Shown here: piece by piece, positions 25,951-33,984 of the stretch
Layout: every line of letters starts with the position of its first letter
How positions within the stretch are numbered: the stretch's first letter is position 1
NCBI GenBank assembly: GCA_902362775.1
Contig: CABIXV010000004.1
Span: forward strand, 215,035 to 279,034
Length of the DNA stretch: 64,000 nt
Origin: Clostridiales bacterium
GTDB taxonomy: Bacteria; Bacillota; Clostridia; Oscillospirales; Oscillospiraceae
Direction of reading: 5' to 3'
Notes under the pieces: model-generated
Told to the model about the DNA's origin: nothing
The model's database searches: none
Seen by the model: only the letters and a program-made list of their open reading frames with translations
Made by a program: the position numbers and the translations under genes

Positions 25951-25996
25951 GGAAGGCCTCCTGACAAAGAAAATTTCCTGTTTTTCGAAAAAACGG

Positions 25997-26025
25997 TTGT
26001 CCTGGCCGGGGAAAAGCGGTAGAAT
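25997..26025 (+). promoter_or_regulatory. ackA: ackA promoter
   Basis: TTGTCC (25997-26002), 17-nt spacer, TAGAAT (26020-26025). Confidence 0.55.
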
Positions 26026-26051
26026 AGGGACCATGGACAGAGGATGAAACT

Positions 26052-26080
26052 ATTATAGTGCATCCCCCGGCTCAAGGCAA
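26052..26080 (-). promoter_or_regulatory. tmcAL: tmcAL promoter
   Basis: On the minus strand: TTGCCT (26080-26075), 17-nt spacer, TATAAT (26057-26052). It faces away from ackA. Confidence 0.7.
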
Positions 26081-26123
26081 CCACAAGCTTGTGAAATTTG
26101 ATTTGTGAAGGAGATCGATCTCA

Positions 26124-27317
26124 ATGAACATTTTGGTCATCAACGCTGGCAGCTCTTCCCTGAAGTATCAGCTGCTCAACCCTGAAACCCAGCAGGTGCT
26201 GGCCAAGGGACTGTGCGAGCGCATCGGAATCGACGGTAAATTTACTTATAAGCCTGAGGGCAAGCAGGCCGTCAAGGAGGCCGACGTGGCCATGCCCACC
26301 CACTCCGAGGCCATCCAGACTGTGCTGAACGCCCTGGTGGACCCCGCCAATGGCGTCATTGGCTCCATGAAGGAGATCGATGCTGTGGGTCACCGGGTGG
26401 TCCATGGCGGCGAGAAGTTCGCCAAGAGCGTGCTCATCACGGACGAGGTCATGGCCGCCATCGAGGAGTGCAACCCCCTGGCCCCTCTGCACAATCCCGC
26501 CAATATCATCGGCATCAAGGCCTGTCAGGCCCTCATGCCCGAAACCCCCATGGTGGCTGTGTTTGACACCGCGTTCCATCAGACTATGCCCTCCGTGGCC
26601 TACACCTACGCCCTGCCCTATGAGTATTATGAGCAGGACAAGGTCCGTCGCTACGGCTTCCATGGTACCAGCCATAAGTATGTGTCCCAGCGGGCCGCCG
26701 CCATGCTGGGCAAGCCTATTGAGGAGCTGAAGCTCATCTCCTGCCACCTGGGTAACGGCTCCTCCGTTACCGCTATTGACGGCGGAAAGAGCGTGGATAC
26801 CTCCATGGGCTTTACCCCCTTGGCTGGTCTGCCCATGGGCACCCGTGCCGGCGACATCGACGCCGGTATTATGGAGTACCTGATGAACAAGTACGGCTAT
26901 GATATTAAGGAGATGCTGAACATCCTCAATAAGAAGTCCGGCGTCCAGGGCATCTCCGGCGTATCCTCTGACTTCCGTGATTTGGAGAAGGCAAAGTCTG
27001 AGGGCAATCAGCGGGCCGCTCTGGCTCTGGATGTGTTCCATTACAGCGTGAAGAAGCTCATCGGCTCCTATGCCGCTGTTATGGGAGGCGTGGACGCCGT
27101 GATCTTTACCGCCGGTGTAGGCGAGAACGGCGCCGGCGACCGCAAGGCCATCGTTAGCGGCCTTGAGTTCATGGGAATCAAGATTGATGACGAGAAGAAC
27201 GGCAAGCGGGGTGAGGAGATCGACATCTCTGCCCAGGACGCCACCGTGCGCACCCTGGTCATCCCTACTAACGAGGAGCTGATGATCGCCCTCGATACTG
27301 CCGAGCTGGCGAAGTAA
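26124..27317 (+). CDS. ackA: Acetate kinase
   Basis: Makes ATP and acetate from acetyl phosphate, the energy-yielding end of fermentation. 397 residues. Seen: N-terminal [67 protein letters not shown] and [25 protein letters not shown] precedes the ATG. No pta gene lies beside it. Codon use is strongly biased to frequent codons, as expected for a highly expressed enzyme. Confidence 0.98.
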   Translation: MNILVINAGSSSLKYQLLNPETQQVLAKGLCERIGIDGKFTYKPEGKQAVKEADVAMPTHSEAIQTVLNALVDPANGVIGSMKEIDAVGHRVVHGGEKFAKSVLITDEVMAAIEECNPLAPLHNPANIIGIKACQALMPETPMVAVFDTAFHQTMPSVAYTYALPYEYYEQDKVRRYGFHGTSHKYVSQRAAAMLGKPIEELKLISCHLGNGSSVTAIDGGKSVDTSMGFTPLAGLPMGTRAGDIDAGIMEYLMNKYGYDIKEMLNILNKKSGVQGISGVSSDFRDLEKAKSEGNQRAALALDVFHYSVKKLIGSYAAVMGGVDAVIFTAGVGENGAGDRKAIVSGLEFMGIKIDDEKNGKRGEEIDISAQDATVRTLVIPTNEELMIALDTAELAK

Positions 27318-27342
27318 AACGGCTGAACAAATCGTGTCATAC

Positions 27343-27377
27343 AGGCCGCCGGAATTCCGGCGGCCTATTCTATTTTG
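27343..27377 (+). terminator. ackA: ackA terminator
   Basis: Perfect 10-bp stem, AGGCCGCCGG (27343-27352) with CCGGCGGCCT (27357-27366), loop AATT, then a T-rich tail. Confidence 0.8.
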
Positions 27378-27396
27378 TGGAGAGAACAGCCGCCCG

Positions 27397-27426
27397 TTGA
27401 CAATTTCAAAAGCTCTATACTATAAT
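27397..27426 (+). promoter_or_regulatory. Promoter of the DUF951-hisC-radical SAM unit
   Basis: TTGACA (27397-27402), 18-nt spacer, TATAAT (27421-27426); both hexamers are consensus. Confidence 0.85.
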
Positions 27427-27456
27427 AGAATCACTTTGAAAAAGGACGGGACAGGA

Positions 27457-27654
27457 ATGGATATCCATGTCAATGACATCCTGAAAATGAAGAAGCCCCA
27501 TCCCTGTGGCAGCCAGGAGTGGCTGGTCCTGCGGGTGGGGATGGATTTCAAGCTGCGCTGCCAGGGCTGCGGGCATGAGGTCATGCTCCCCAGGAGCAAG
27601 GCGGAAAAAAATATCCGCAAGGTATATCGGGACGGCAGCGAGGTGGGGGCGTGA
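27457..27654 (+). CDS. DUF951 domain-containing small protein
   Basis: 65 residues. The pattern VNDILKMKKPHPCGSQEWLVLRVG, then LRCQGCGHEVMLPRSKAEKNIRKV, is DUF951; its three Cys and one His suggest a small zinc-binding fold. Function is unknown, though it is widespread in Firmicutes. ATG 27457 lies 30 nt past the promoter; a longer in-frame ORF from 27334 starts inside the ackA terminator region and is rejected. Confidence 0.9.
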   Translation: MDIHVNDILKMKKPHPCGSQEWLVLRVGMDFKLRCQGCGHEVMLPRSKAEKNIRKVYRDGSEVGA

Positions 27655-27696
27655 GTCTCCCATCCAGTAATAGACGGACGGAAGGCGGGTCACACT

Positions 27697-28761
27697 ATGG
27701 ATAAGAGATTTTGGAGCGGCCGTATTCAAGACTTGGAACCCTACATCCCTGGGGAGCAGCCGAAGGACCGGGTATTTATTAAGTTAAATACCAATGAGAA
27801 TCCCTACCCGCCTTCCCCTAAAGTGTTGGAGGCAATCCGCTCTGCTGCTGATGAGACATTGCGGCTCTATCCGGACCCGGAGGCATCCCAACTGCGGCAG
27901 ACCATCGCGGAGTACCACGGCCTCACTCCGGAACAGGTGTTCTGCGGCAACGGCTCTGACGAGGTGCTGGGCCTGTGCTTTTACGCCTTCTTCTCCCCGG
28001 GCAGAAGGGTGATCTTCCCTGATATCACATACAGCTTTTACCCGGTCTACGCTCACCTTTTCCAACTGGATTTTGAGGAGATACCGCTCAATGAGGACTT
28101 TTCTTTCCCAGTGGAGAAGTTCCTGCGCGGCAGTGGAGGCGCGGTGGTGTGTAATCCCAATGCCCCCACCGGCCGTACCCTTCCGCTGGAGGAGATCTGC
28201 CGCATCTTAGAGGCGGACCCGAACAGGGTGGTGATGGTGGACGAGGCATATGCCGACTTTGGTGCCCGTTCTGCTGTGGAGCTGTTGAACCGCTACCCCA
28301 ATCTGGTTACAGTCCACACGCTGTCCAAGTCCCGGTCCCTGGCCGGTATGCGTGTCGGCTATGCCTTGGGAAGTCCTGAGGTGATGGCCGCTGTGCGCTG
28401 TGTGAAAAACTCCTTTAACTCCTACCCTCTGGACCGGCTGGCCCTGGCGGCTGGGGAGGCGGCGATTCGGGATGTGGAATACTTTGAGGAGAGCCGGCGT
28501 AAAGTGATAACCACCCGGGAGCGTACCACGGCCCGCCTGCGGGAACTGGGCTTTTTCGTCCATGATTCCAACGCCAACTTTATTTTTATTACGCATCCCG
28601 CTGTTGGCGGAAAAGAGCTTCAGCAGAGCCTGCGGGACCGCGGGGTCCTGGTCCGTTGGTTTGACAAACCCCGCATCCGGGACTATCTCCGCGTGTCCAT
28701 CGGCACTGACCAGGAGATGGAGGCGATGTGCCGGGCCTGCCAGGATATTTTGAAAGGATAG
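27697..28761 (+). CDS. hisC: Histidinol-phosphate aminotransferase
   Basis: 354 residues, PLP fold type I. Seen: KLNTNENPYPPSPKV, FCGNGSDEVLG, NPNAPTGRTLPLEEI, VDEAYADF and the PLP-lysine site TLSKSRSLAGMRVGYALG. It catalyses the amino transfer in histidine synthesis and may also act on aromatic amino acids, as many HisC do. It stands outside any his operon, between DUF951 and a radical SAM gene. Confidence 0.9.
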   Translation: MDKRFWSGRIQDLEPYIPGEQPKDRVFIKLNTNENPYPPSPKVLEAIRSAADETLRLYPDPEASQLRQTIAEYHGLTPEQVFCGNGSDEVLGLCFYAFFSPGRRVIFPDITYSFYPVYAHLFQLDFEEIPLNEDFSFPVEKFLRGSGGAVVCNPNAPTGRTLPLEEICRILEADPNRVVMVDEAYADFGARSAVELLNRYPNLVTVHTLSKSRSLAGMRVGYALGSPEVMAAVRCVKNSFNSYPLDRLALAAGEAAIRDVEYFEESRRKVITTRERTTARLRELGFFVHDSNANFIFITHPAVGGKELQQSLRDRGVLVRWFDKPRIRDYLRVSIGTDQEMEAMCRACQDILKG

Positions 28762-28767
28762 AGACTT

Positions 28768-29655
28768 ATGCGTTACGACAGTGACCTTCTGTACCGTCCG
28801 CCGGGAGAGTGGAGGAGCTATCTGCTCCAATGTACCATTGGCTGCTCCAACAACCAGTGTACCTTCTGCGGAATGTATAAATCCAAACAGTTCCGAATCC
28901 GCCCGACAGAGGAGATCCTGGAGGATATCGATATGGCTCGGGACTACTACGGTCCTGGACTCCAGCGGGTCTTTCTGATGGACGGCGACGCCATCATCAT
29001 CAAAACGGAGGAAATGCTCCGCATCCTGAAAAAGCTGTACGACACCTTTCCTCATCTGGAAAAGGTCACGGTCTATGCCGGCCCCCGTAGTACGCTTTCC
29101 AAATCGCCGGAGGAGCTGAGGACGCTCCATGAGGCGGGTCTTTCCAGAGCCTATCTCGGAGTGGAGAGCGGCAGCGACACGGTACTGCGTTTCATCCGGA
29201 AGGGAGTTACTGCCGACCAGATGCTGCTGGCAGGACAGCGGCTGGTGGAGGCGGGCATCGATCTATGGGTCACCATCATCCTGGGCATGACTGGGGCCAG
29301 GGGAGAGGGGGGCGACTGGCGGGAGCACATTCTGTCTACCGCCAAGATGATAAACGCCATGAAGCCAAGGCACTTGTCCGCCATGACCTTTGCCCCGGCC
29401 AAGGGGACTCCGCTGGGGGAGGATGTGCTGGCTGGCCGCTTTGAGGTGTGCTCTGCCGACCATGTCCTGGAGGAGTGCCGTCTGCTGATCGAGAATCTGG
29501 ATGTGGACCCGCTTCACTTTACCAGCAATCATGCCTCTAACTATCTGCCCCTAAAAGGCGGATTGCCGGAGGATAGGGAAAAGTTCCTGTCCATGGTCGA
29601 CCAGGCTCTGGAGGGAAAAATACGTCTGCGCAAGACATTGGACAGAGGCATCTGA
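28768..29655 (+). CDS. Radical SAM protein of unknown function
   Basis: 295 residues. The cluster motif reads QCTIGCSNNQCTFCGMYK, giving Cys-x4-Cys-x2-Cys preceded by another Cys four residues earlier, instead of the standard Cys-x3-Cys-x2-Cys. A TIM-barrel-like core follows (DIDMARDYYGPGLQRVFLMDGDA, AGLSRAYLGVESGSDTVLRFIRKG, GIDLWVTIILGMTG). It begins 6 nt after hisC and probably shares its transcript. The reaction is unknown; the family pattern resembles COG1032-type members. Confidence 0.85.
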   Translation: MRYDSDLLYRPPGEWRSYLLQCTIGCSNNQCTFCGMYKSKQFRIRPTEEILEDIDMARDYYGPGLQRVFLMDGDAIIIKTEEMLRILKKLYDTFPHLEKVTVYAGPRSTLSKSPEELRTLHEAGLSRAYLGVESGSDTVLRFIRKGVTADQMLLAGQRLVEAGIDLWVTIILGMTGARGEGGDWREHILSTAKMINAMKPRHLSAMTFAPAKGTPLGEDVLAGRFEVCSADHVLEECRLLIENLDVDPLHFTSNHASNYLPLKGGLPEDREKFLSMVDQALEGKIRLRKTLDRGI

Positions 29656-29723
29656 AAAGAACTCCCCGGGCGCTGACCTATGGTCCGTTCGGGGAGCGAT
29701 GGGCAACCTGTCCATTTTAGCTC

Positions 29724-29752
29724 TTGACAAGTGGGTGGGGGTATGGTAAGAT
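29724..29752 (+). promoter_or_regulatory. Promoter of the tRNA-Ser pair
   Basis: TTGACA (29724-29729), 17-nt spacer, TAAGAT (29747-29752), 32 nt before the first tRNA. Confidence 0.75.
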
Positions 29753-29784
29753 AATCCTCGCCTCTGATTTGTTTGAAAAGATGA

Positions 29785-29871
29785 GGAGAGATGTCCGAGT
29801 GGTTTAAGGAGCCGGTCTTGAAAACCGGTGACTCGAAAGAGCCGTGGGTTCGAATCCCACTCTCTCCGCCA
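29785..29871 (+). tRNA. tRNA-Ser (anticodon TGA)
   Basis: 87 nt including an encoded CCA. Acceptor arms GGAGAGA / TCTCTCC with G73; anticodon stem CCGGT / ACCGG with TGA at 29819-29821; a long variable arm typical of Ser; T loop GTTCGAATC. Confidence 0.98.
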
Positions 29872-29920
29872 CTTTTCATCTCTGGCCAAAGTAAATAGTG
29901 AACTCGTAGCTTACAGCCAT

Positions 29921-30012
29921 GCAGAAGTACCCAAGTGGCTATAAGGGGCTCCCCTGCTAAGGGAGTAGGCGGGTAAAACCGTGCGGGGGTTCGAATCCCC
30001 CCTTCTGCGCCA
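29921..30012 (+). tRNA. tRNA-Ser (anticodon GCT)
   Basis: 92 nt including CCA. Acceptor GCAGAAG / CTTCTGC with discriminator G; anticodon GCT at 29956-29958 in the loop CTGCTAA; a long variable arm; T loop GTTCGAATC. It is co-transcribed with the tRNA-Ser(TGA) 49 nt upstream. Confidence 0.98.
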
Positions 30013-30049
30013 CGTCGGAGCAAAGTCCGCTTTGCTCCGACGTCTTTTT
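30012..30049 (+). terminator. Terminator of the tRNA-Ser pair
   Basis: 14-bp perfect stem (30012-30025 with 30030-30043), loop TCCG, then CTTTTT. It begins in the CCA end of the tRNA. Confidence 0.92.
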
Positions 30050-30185
30050 ATGCCTGGGGCAAAAAAGACGTCATCCGCCCGCTTCCTTGCTCCTTCTTGC
30101 TTTAAAGCGGGACACTTTTATTTCCTGCCCGAAAATCAGCCGGTCTGCTAACCTGTGAGAACGCTGTTTTTTCGATTGATATGGA

Positions 30186-30214
30186 TTGAAAAACAGCGAT
30201 GGTAATGGTATGAT
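30186..30214 (+). promoter_or_regulatory. nagB: nagB promoter
   Basis: TTGAAA (30186-30191), 17-nt spacer, TATGAT (30209-30214), leaving an untranslated leader of about 85 nt before nagB. Confidence 0.7.
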
Positions 30215-30306
30215 AAAACTGCTGTGAGATAAGGTCCTATCTGCCCTAAAGAGGACAGATGATATATGGGGCTTGGAGTAGCCCATTTGAAATGGAGGAG
30301 TTATTT

Positions 30307-31056
30307 ATGAGGATTTATCAGTGCGCCGACTATTCGTCTATGAGCCGCAAGGCGGCCAGTATAATAGCCGCCCAGATCCAGCTAAAGCCGGACTGTGTCC
30401 TGGGGCTGGCCACCGGGTCCACGCCGGTCGGTGCCTATGAGCAGCTGGTACGGTGGTATCAGGATGGGGAGTTGTCCTTTGCCGAGGTAAAGACGGCCAA
30501 CCTGGATGAGTATTATGGCCTGGCCCCGGAGCACGACCAGAGCTACCGCTATTTTATGCAGAAAAACCTGTTCGACCATGTGGACATTAAGGCGGAGAAT
30601 ACCCATGTACCCAACGGGCTGGCCGGGGACCCTGAGAAAGAGGGGGCCGGATATGACCATATGATCCGGGCGCTGGGGGGGATTGATCTTCAACTGCTGG
30701 GCCTGGGCCATAATGGGCATATTGGCTTTAATGAGCCCGCGGACTGCTATCCCGTGGGGACCCACCTGGTAGACCTCACCGCCAGTACAATCGAGGCGAA
30801 TAAGCGATTCTTTGCCAGCGAAGCCGATGTGCCCCGGCAGGCCCTCACCATGGGTATCGGCACCATTATGAACGCCAGGAGCATCCTGCTGGTGGTCAAT
30901 GGAGCCGCCAAGGCGGATATTGTGCGGGCTGCCTTCCAGGGGCCTGTGGTGCCCCAGGTCCCGGCCTCGGTGCTCCAACTGCATCCTAATGTAGTGCTGG
31001 TAGGGGACAGGGGAGCTTTAAGCAAGCTGGACCTGGAGAAGACAGAGCTGAAGTGA
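30307..31056 (+). CDS. nagB: Glucosamine-6-phosphate deaminase
   Basis: Converts glucosamine 6-phosphate to fructose 6-phosphate and ammonia, the last step of amino-sugar catabolism. 249 residues. Seen: GLATGSTPVGAYEQL, NLDEYYGL with the base Asp, and LLGLGHNGHIGFNEP with the catalytic His. ATG 30307 has GGAGGAG upstream. No nagA or PTS gene is adjacent. Confidence 0.97.
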   Translation: MRIYQCADYSSMSRKAASIIAAQIQLKPDCVLGLATGSTPVGAYEQLVRWYQDGELSFAEVKTANLDEYYGLAPEHDQSYRYFMQKNLFDHVDIKAENTHVPNGLAGDPEKEGAGYDHMIRALGGIDLQLLGLGHNGHIGFNEPADCYPVGTHLVDLTASTIEANKRFFASEADVPRQALTMGIGTIMNARSILLVVNGAAKADIVRAAFQGPVVPQVPASVLQLHPNVVLVGDRGALSKLDLEKTELK

Positions 31057-31154
31057 GGGACGGGATGCTTCCTTCCCCTATGACTTGTACTGTCTGCCAC
31101 ACCAGTGATAAGAGAGGATGCCAGCGCCTTCGACCTGATATCTAGTCTAACTGT

Positions 31155-31188
31155 CTCGGACCGCCCTCTGGGCGGCCCGAGCTTTTTC
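31155..31188 (+). terminator. nagB: nagB terminator
   Basis: Stem CTCGG-x-CCGCC (31155-31165) with GGCGG-x-CCGAG (31171-31181), one A/C mismatch, then TTTTT at 31183-31187. Confidence 0.75.
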
Positions 31189-31424
31189 CAGATGAAGAAG
31201 TTGCACGAAAAAGCAGAAGCTGGTATAAAAATGTAAAAAAGGATAAAAAACTGCGATATTACTAAACAATACAGACAAAATACACAAGATTGAAGCTGGA
31301 AGTCTGGGCAATTTTGCCCTTGCGCCGCTCCTTTGAATTGGTTACAATATGGTAACAAAAGTAACAAGCAGTTGCTTTTGGTTGTCATAATTATGACAAA
31401 ACCGTATCGAAAGGAGTGAAGACA
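31189..31424 (+). other. AT-rich intergenic region upstream of the SleB-like gene
   Basis: No ORF or RNA gene is seen. It holds an inverted repeat GTTAC-N6-GTAAC (31341-31356) and an 18-bp palindrome (31382-31399). No clear sigma-A promoter was found, so expression from another sigma factor is possible. Confidence 0.4.
31382..31399. promoter_or_regulatory. 18-bp perfect palindrome, candidate operator
   Basis: TTGTCATAATTATGACAA is fully self-complementary and ends 25 nt before the start of the cell wall hydrolase gene, 11 nt before its ribosome site. No T run follows, so it looks like a protein binding site and not a terminator. Confidence 0.55.
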
Positions 31425-32378
31425 ATGATACGCAAGCTGTTTTCCGTGACGCTGTGCGCCTTTGCCTTGCTCCTCCTGATGGGTGCCAGCTCTGTTCCAG
31501 AGCAGACTGTGACCATCGTGGCAGAGGAGGGGAGCGTTTCCACCAATAGTGGTGTAACGCTTGAAACTGATAAGGTAAGTGATGAGGCGGTCCACGGGGC
31601 CGCCGGGGCCAGCCTGATCGAGTTGGCCGAGAATACAGATAGTAAGCTCCTGATTGACGGAGTGCCAGCGCCTAGCGCCGTGGCCCGGATGCAGAAGGAC
31701 GGTATCACCTATGTGTCTCTGGCTGGTATGGCTAAGGCTCTAGATGACACGGCTCAGGTCCAGTGGGATAGCGGGACCGGTGTGGCCACTGTGACTACCG
31801 CCAATTTGAATGTGACCGCCAAGGTCGGTCAACTGTATATGGTGGCCAATGGCCGTTATCTCTATCTGCCAGAGTCCGCACAGGTGGTGGAGGGCCGGCT
31901 CACGGTCCCGCTCTGGGCGGTGGCCGAGGCCTTTGACGCCAAGGTGGGCTGGGACAGTGCTACCGGGACCGTGACTGTTACACGGGGCAGTGGGGCGATC
32001 CAGTCCGGCGAAAGCTACTATGATCAGAACGATTTGTTCTGGCTCTCACGCCTGATCTATGCCGAGAGTGGCAACCAGCCTCTGGAGGGCCAGATGGCTG
32101 TGGGAAATGTGGTGCTCAACCGAGTGGCCAGTCCTATCTATCCCAACACCATCGAAGGGGTGCTGGCACAGAAAAACCAGTTTTCTACCTATCGATCCGG
32201 AAGCCTGGCCAAGCGTACCCCAAATGAATCCAGTGTCATCGCTGCCAAACTGGTGCTGGATGGCGGGGTGGTGGAGGAGACCAGAGGAGCCCTGTATTTT
32301 GATTCTAGCGTGGGTAGCTGGGCCTCTCGAAACCGCAACTGCATCGCCGTGATAGGCGGCCACAAATTTTATGACTGA
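31425..32378 (+). CDS. Secreted cell wall hydrolase (SleB-like) with copper amine oxidase-like N domain
   Basis: 317 residues. A signal peptide (MIRKLFSVTLCAFALLLLMG) is followed by a stalk-domain of the copper amine oxidase N-terminal type (about residues 75-190: DGVPAPSAVARMQKDGITYVSLAGMA, GRLTVPLWAVAEAF) and a C-terminal Hydrolase_2/SleB domain (LFWLSRLIYAESGNQPLEGQMAVGNVVLNRV) with the catalytic Glu in AES. Predicted to cut peptidoglycan glycan strands outside the membrane, possibly in spore cortex lysis, though a vegetative role is equally possible. ATG 31425 has AAGGAG at 31411-31416. Confidence 0.88.
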   Translation: MIRKLFSVTLCAFALLLLMGASSVPEQTVTIVAEEGSVSTNSGVTLETDKVSDEAVHGAAGASLIELAENTDSKLLIDGVPAPSAVARMQKDGITYVSLAGMAKALDDTAQVQWDSGTGVATVTTANLNVTAKVGQLYMVANGRYLYLPESAQVVEGRLTVPLWAVAEAFDAKVGWDSATGTVTVTRGSGAIQSGESYYDQNDLFWLSRLIYAESGNQPLEGQMAVGNVVLNRVASPIYPNTIEGVLAQKNQFSTYRSGSLAKRTPNESSVIAAKLVLDGGVVEETRGALYFDSSVGSWASRNRNCIAVIGGHKFYD

Positions 32379-32380
32379 GA

Positions 32381-32405
32381 AGACGGCCTGCGGGCCGTCT
32401 TTTTT
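32381..32405 (+). terminator. Terminator after the cell wall hydrolase
   Basis: Stem AGACGGCC (32381-32388) with GGCCGTCT (32393-32400), then TTTTTT. Confidence 0.9.
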
Positions 32406-32464
32406 ATTTGTTCCAAGGAAATGGTGGGCACCATAGGCAGATGCTGAACAGACAAAATTGGGGC

Positions 32465-32493
32465 TTCCTTTTTTGTATATTCATGTATATAAT
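32465..32493 (+). promoter_or_regulatory. nusB: Promoter of the nusB-recN operon
   Basis: TATAAT at 32488-32493 with a weak -35 TTCCTT (32465-32470), 17-nt spacer, 50 nt before nusB. Confidence 0.5.
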
Positions 32494-32543
32494 ATAGCTA
32501 CCTTATTATGGCCACATTACGGCCTGTGGGAGGATACAAAACG

Positions 32544-33044
32544 ATGACGAGAAGCAACGCCCGCGAGATCGCGGTACAGATGATATTTTCTCTGGGATTT
32601 GGAAATTTGAGTGCGGATGAGGTCCTCGACACCCAACTGACCCAGGAGAGATTTCAGGAGCTGGCGGAGGATATGCCCCTGTATTCCCAGTTCCCCAATG
32701 AGAAGCAGGCCCAGTACATACGGGACCTGGTCCGGGGGGTCTTTGCCCATGGTCCGGAGCTGGACGACTACATCAGCCGCTATGCCGTGGGCTGGTCCTT
32801 TTCCCGTATCCCCCGTATGGCGGCAGCTATTATGCGTACCGCTATGTATGAGGTCCTGTATATGGAGGAGATCCCCAACGCCGCTGCCATTAATGAGGCG
32901 GTGGAGATCGCCAAGAGCTATGAGTCTCAGGACGTGGTAGCCTTTATCAATGGGATCTTAGGCTCGTTTGTCCGGGCAGAGTTTGCCGACACCCCGCCAA
33001 AGCCGGAAAAAGCGGCCAGAGCGGACGACAAGGCGGAGGACTGA
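32544..33044 (+). CDS. nusB: Transcription antitermination factor NusB
   Basis: 166 residues, all-helical RNA-binding protein of the rRNA antitermination complex (with NusE/S10 at boxA). Seen: MTRSNAREIAVQMIFSLGF at the N-terminus and RMAAAIMRTAMYEVLYMEEIPNAAAINEAVEIAKSY in the second subdomain, plus a charged tail of about 20 residues. ATG 32544 has GGGAGGA at 32528-32534. First gene of an eleven-gene run on the plus strand. Confidence 0.95.
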   Translation: MTRSNAREIAVQMIFSLGFGNLSADEVLDTQLTQERFQELAEDMPLYSQFPNEKQAQYIRDLVRGVFAHGPELDDYISRYAVGWSFSRIPRMAAAIMRTAMYEVLYMEEIPNAAAINEAVEIAKSYESQDVVAFINGILGSFVRAEFADTPPKPEKAARADDKAED

Positions 33045-33045
33045 A

Positions 33046-33984
33046 ATGGCGGTCCTTGCGCTGGATACCAGCAATTATACCACCTCAGTGGCTGTGTTTG
33101 ACGGTCAGACCGGCTGCAACAGGAGCAAGCTGCTGGAAGTCAGACCGGGGGAGCTTGGCCTGAGGCAGAGTGACGCCCTGTTCCAACATGTGCGGGAGCT
33201 GCCCGGACTGTTTGAGCAGTTGGAGCGGCAGGGCCTGTTAGAGGGGATTGCCGCGGTAGGAGCCAGTACCCGTCCTAGAGAGGTGGAGGGCTCCTATATG
33301 CCATGCTTTCTGGCCGGGAGTTCTCAGGGGAGGGGTTTAGCCCACACTCTGGGCGTCCCATTTTTTGCCCATTCCCATCAACAGGGGCATCTGGCTGCCG
33401 CTGCCTGGTCCGCCGGACGGCTGGATTTGCTGGATGGCCCTTTTCTGGCTTGGCACCTGTCGGGCGGAACTACGGAGTTGCTGCGGGTGGAGCCGCAGGG
33501 CTGCTCGGTCAAAGGGGAGATCATCGGCGGTACCACCGATATCTCTGCTGGACAACTGATCGACCGTACTGGTGTGCTGCTGGGCCTGAACTTCCCGGCA
33601 GGGAAGGCACTGGACGAATTATACAGCCAAACGGATGCCGGTCTGGGCTACCGGGTGAAGCTGGACGGTCTCCACTTCTCCCTGTCCGGAATGGAAAATC
33701 AGGTGAAAAAGCTGCTGGAGCGGGGGGAGAAACCGGCCGACATCGCCCGGTTCGCGCTGAATACTGTGTGTGATGTGGTTCACCGGGCCACAGTAGCAGC
33801 CCGGGACCAGTATCCCGGACTGCCTGTCCTGTGCTCCGGCGGTGTGGCCTCCAACCGCCATTTGCGCCATGTGCTCACAGAGTTCTGTCAGGCCATCTTT
33901 GCCCAGCCCCAGTTTGCCACAGACAACGCTATGGGGACAGCGATCCTTACCTGGCGGGCTTGGAGAGAGGGGGGACAGGTATGA
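33046..33984 (+). CDS. Peptidase M22 / TsaD-like ASKHA-fold protein
   Basis: 312 residues. VLALDTSNYTTSVAV is the phosphate-1 loop of the ASKHA fold; H111-Q-Q-G-H115 gives the His-x3-His metal motif of TsaD/Kae1; LSGGTTELLRV and CSGGVASNRHLRHVL follow as in TsaD. It is shorter and more divergent than true TsaD and sits between nusB and xseA, so it looks like a paralog of unknown role and not the main t6A enzyme. ATG 33046 has GGAGGA and begins 1 nt past the nusB stop. It overlaps xseA by 4 nt. Confidence 0.8.
   Translation: MAVLALDTSNYTTSVAVFDGQTGCNRSKLLEVRPGELGLRQSDALFQHVRELPGLFEQLERQGLLEGIAAVGASTRPREVEGSYMPCFLAGSSQGRGLAHTLGVPFFAHSHQQGHLAAAAWSAGRLDLLDGPFLAWHLSGGTTELLRVEPQGCSVKGEIIGGTTDISAGQLIDRTGVLLGLNFPAGKALDELYSQTDAGLGYRVKLDGLHFSLSGMENQVKKLLERGEKPADIARFALNTVCDVVHRATVAARDQYPGLPVLCSGGVASNRHLRHVLTEFCQAIFAQPQFATDNAMGTAILTWRAWREGGQV

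Noticed and set aside
26121..27041. Long minus-strand frame opposite ackA
   Set aside because: Antisense shadow produced by the strong codon bias of ackA; no ribosome site or recognisable protein.
27334..27456. Longer DUF951 reading frame from 27334
   Set aside because: It spans the ackA terminator and the promoter; ATG 27457 matches the family start.
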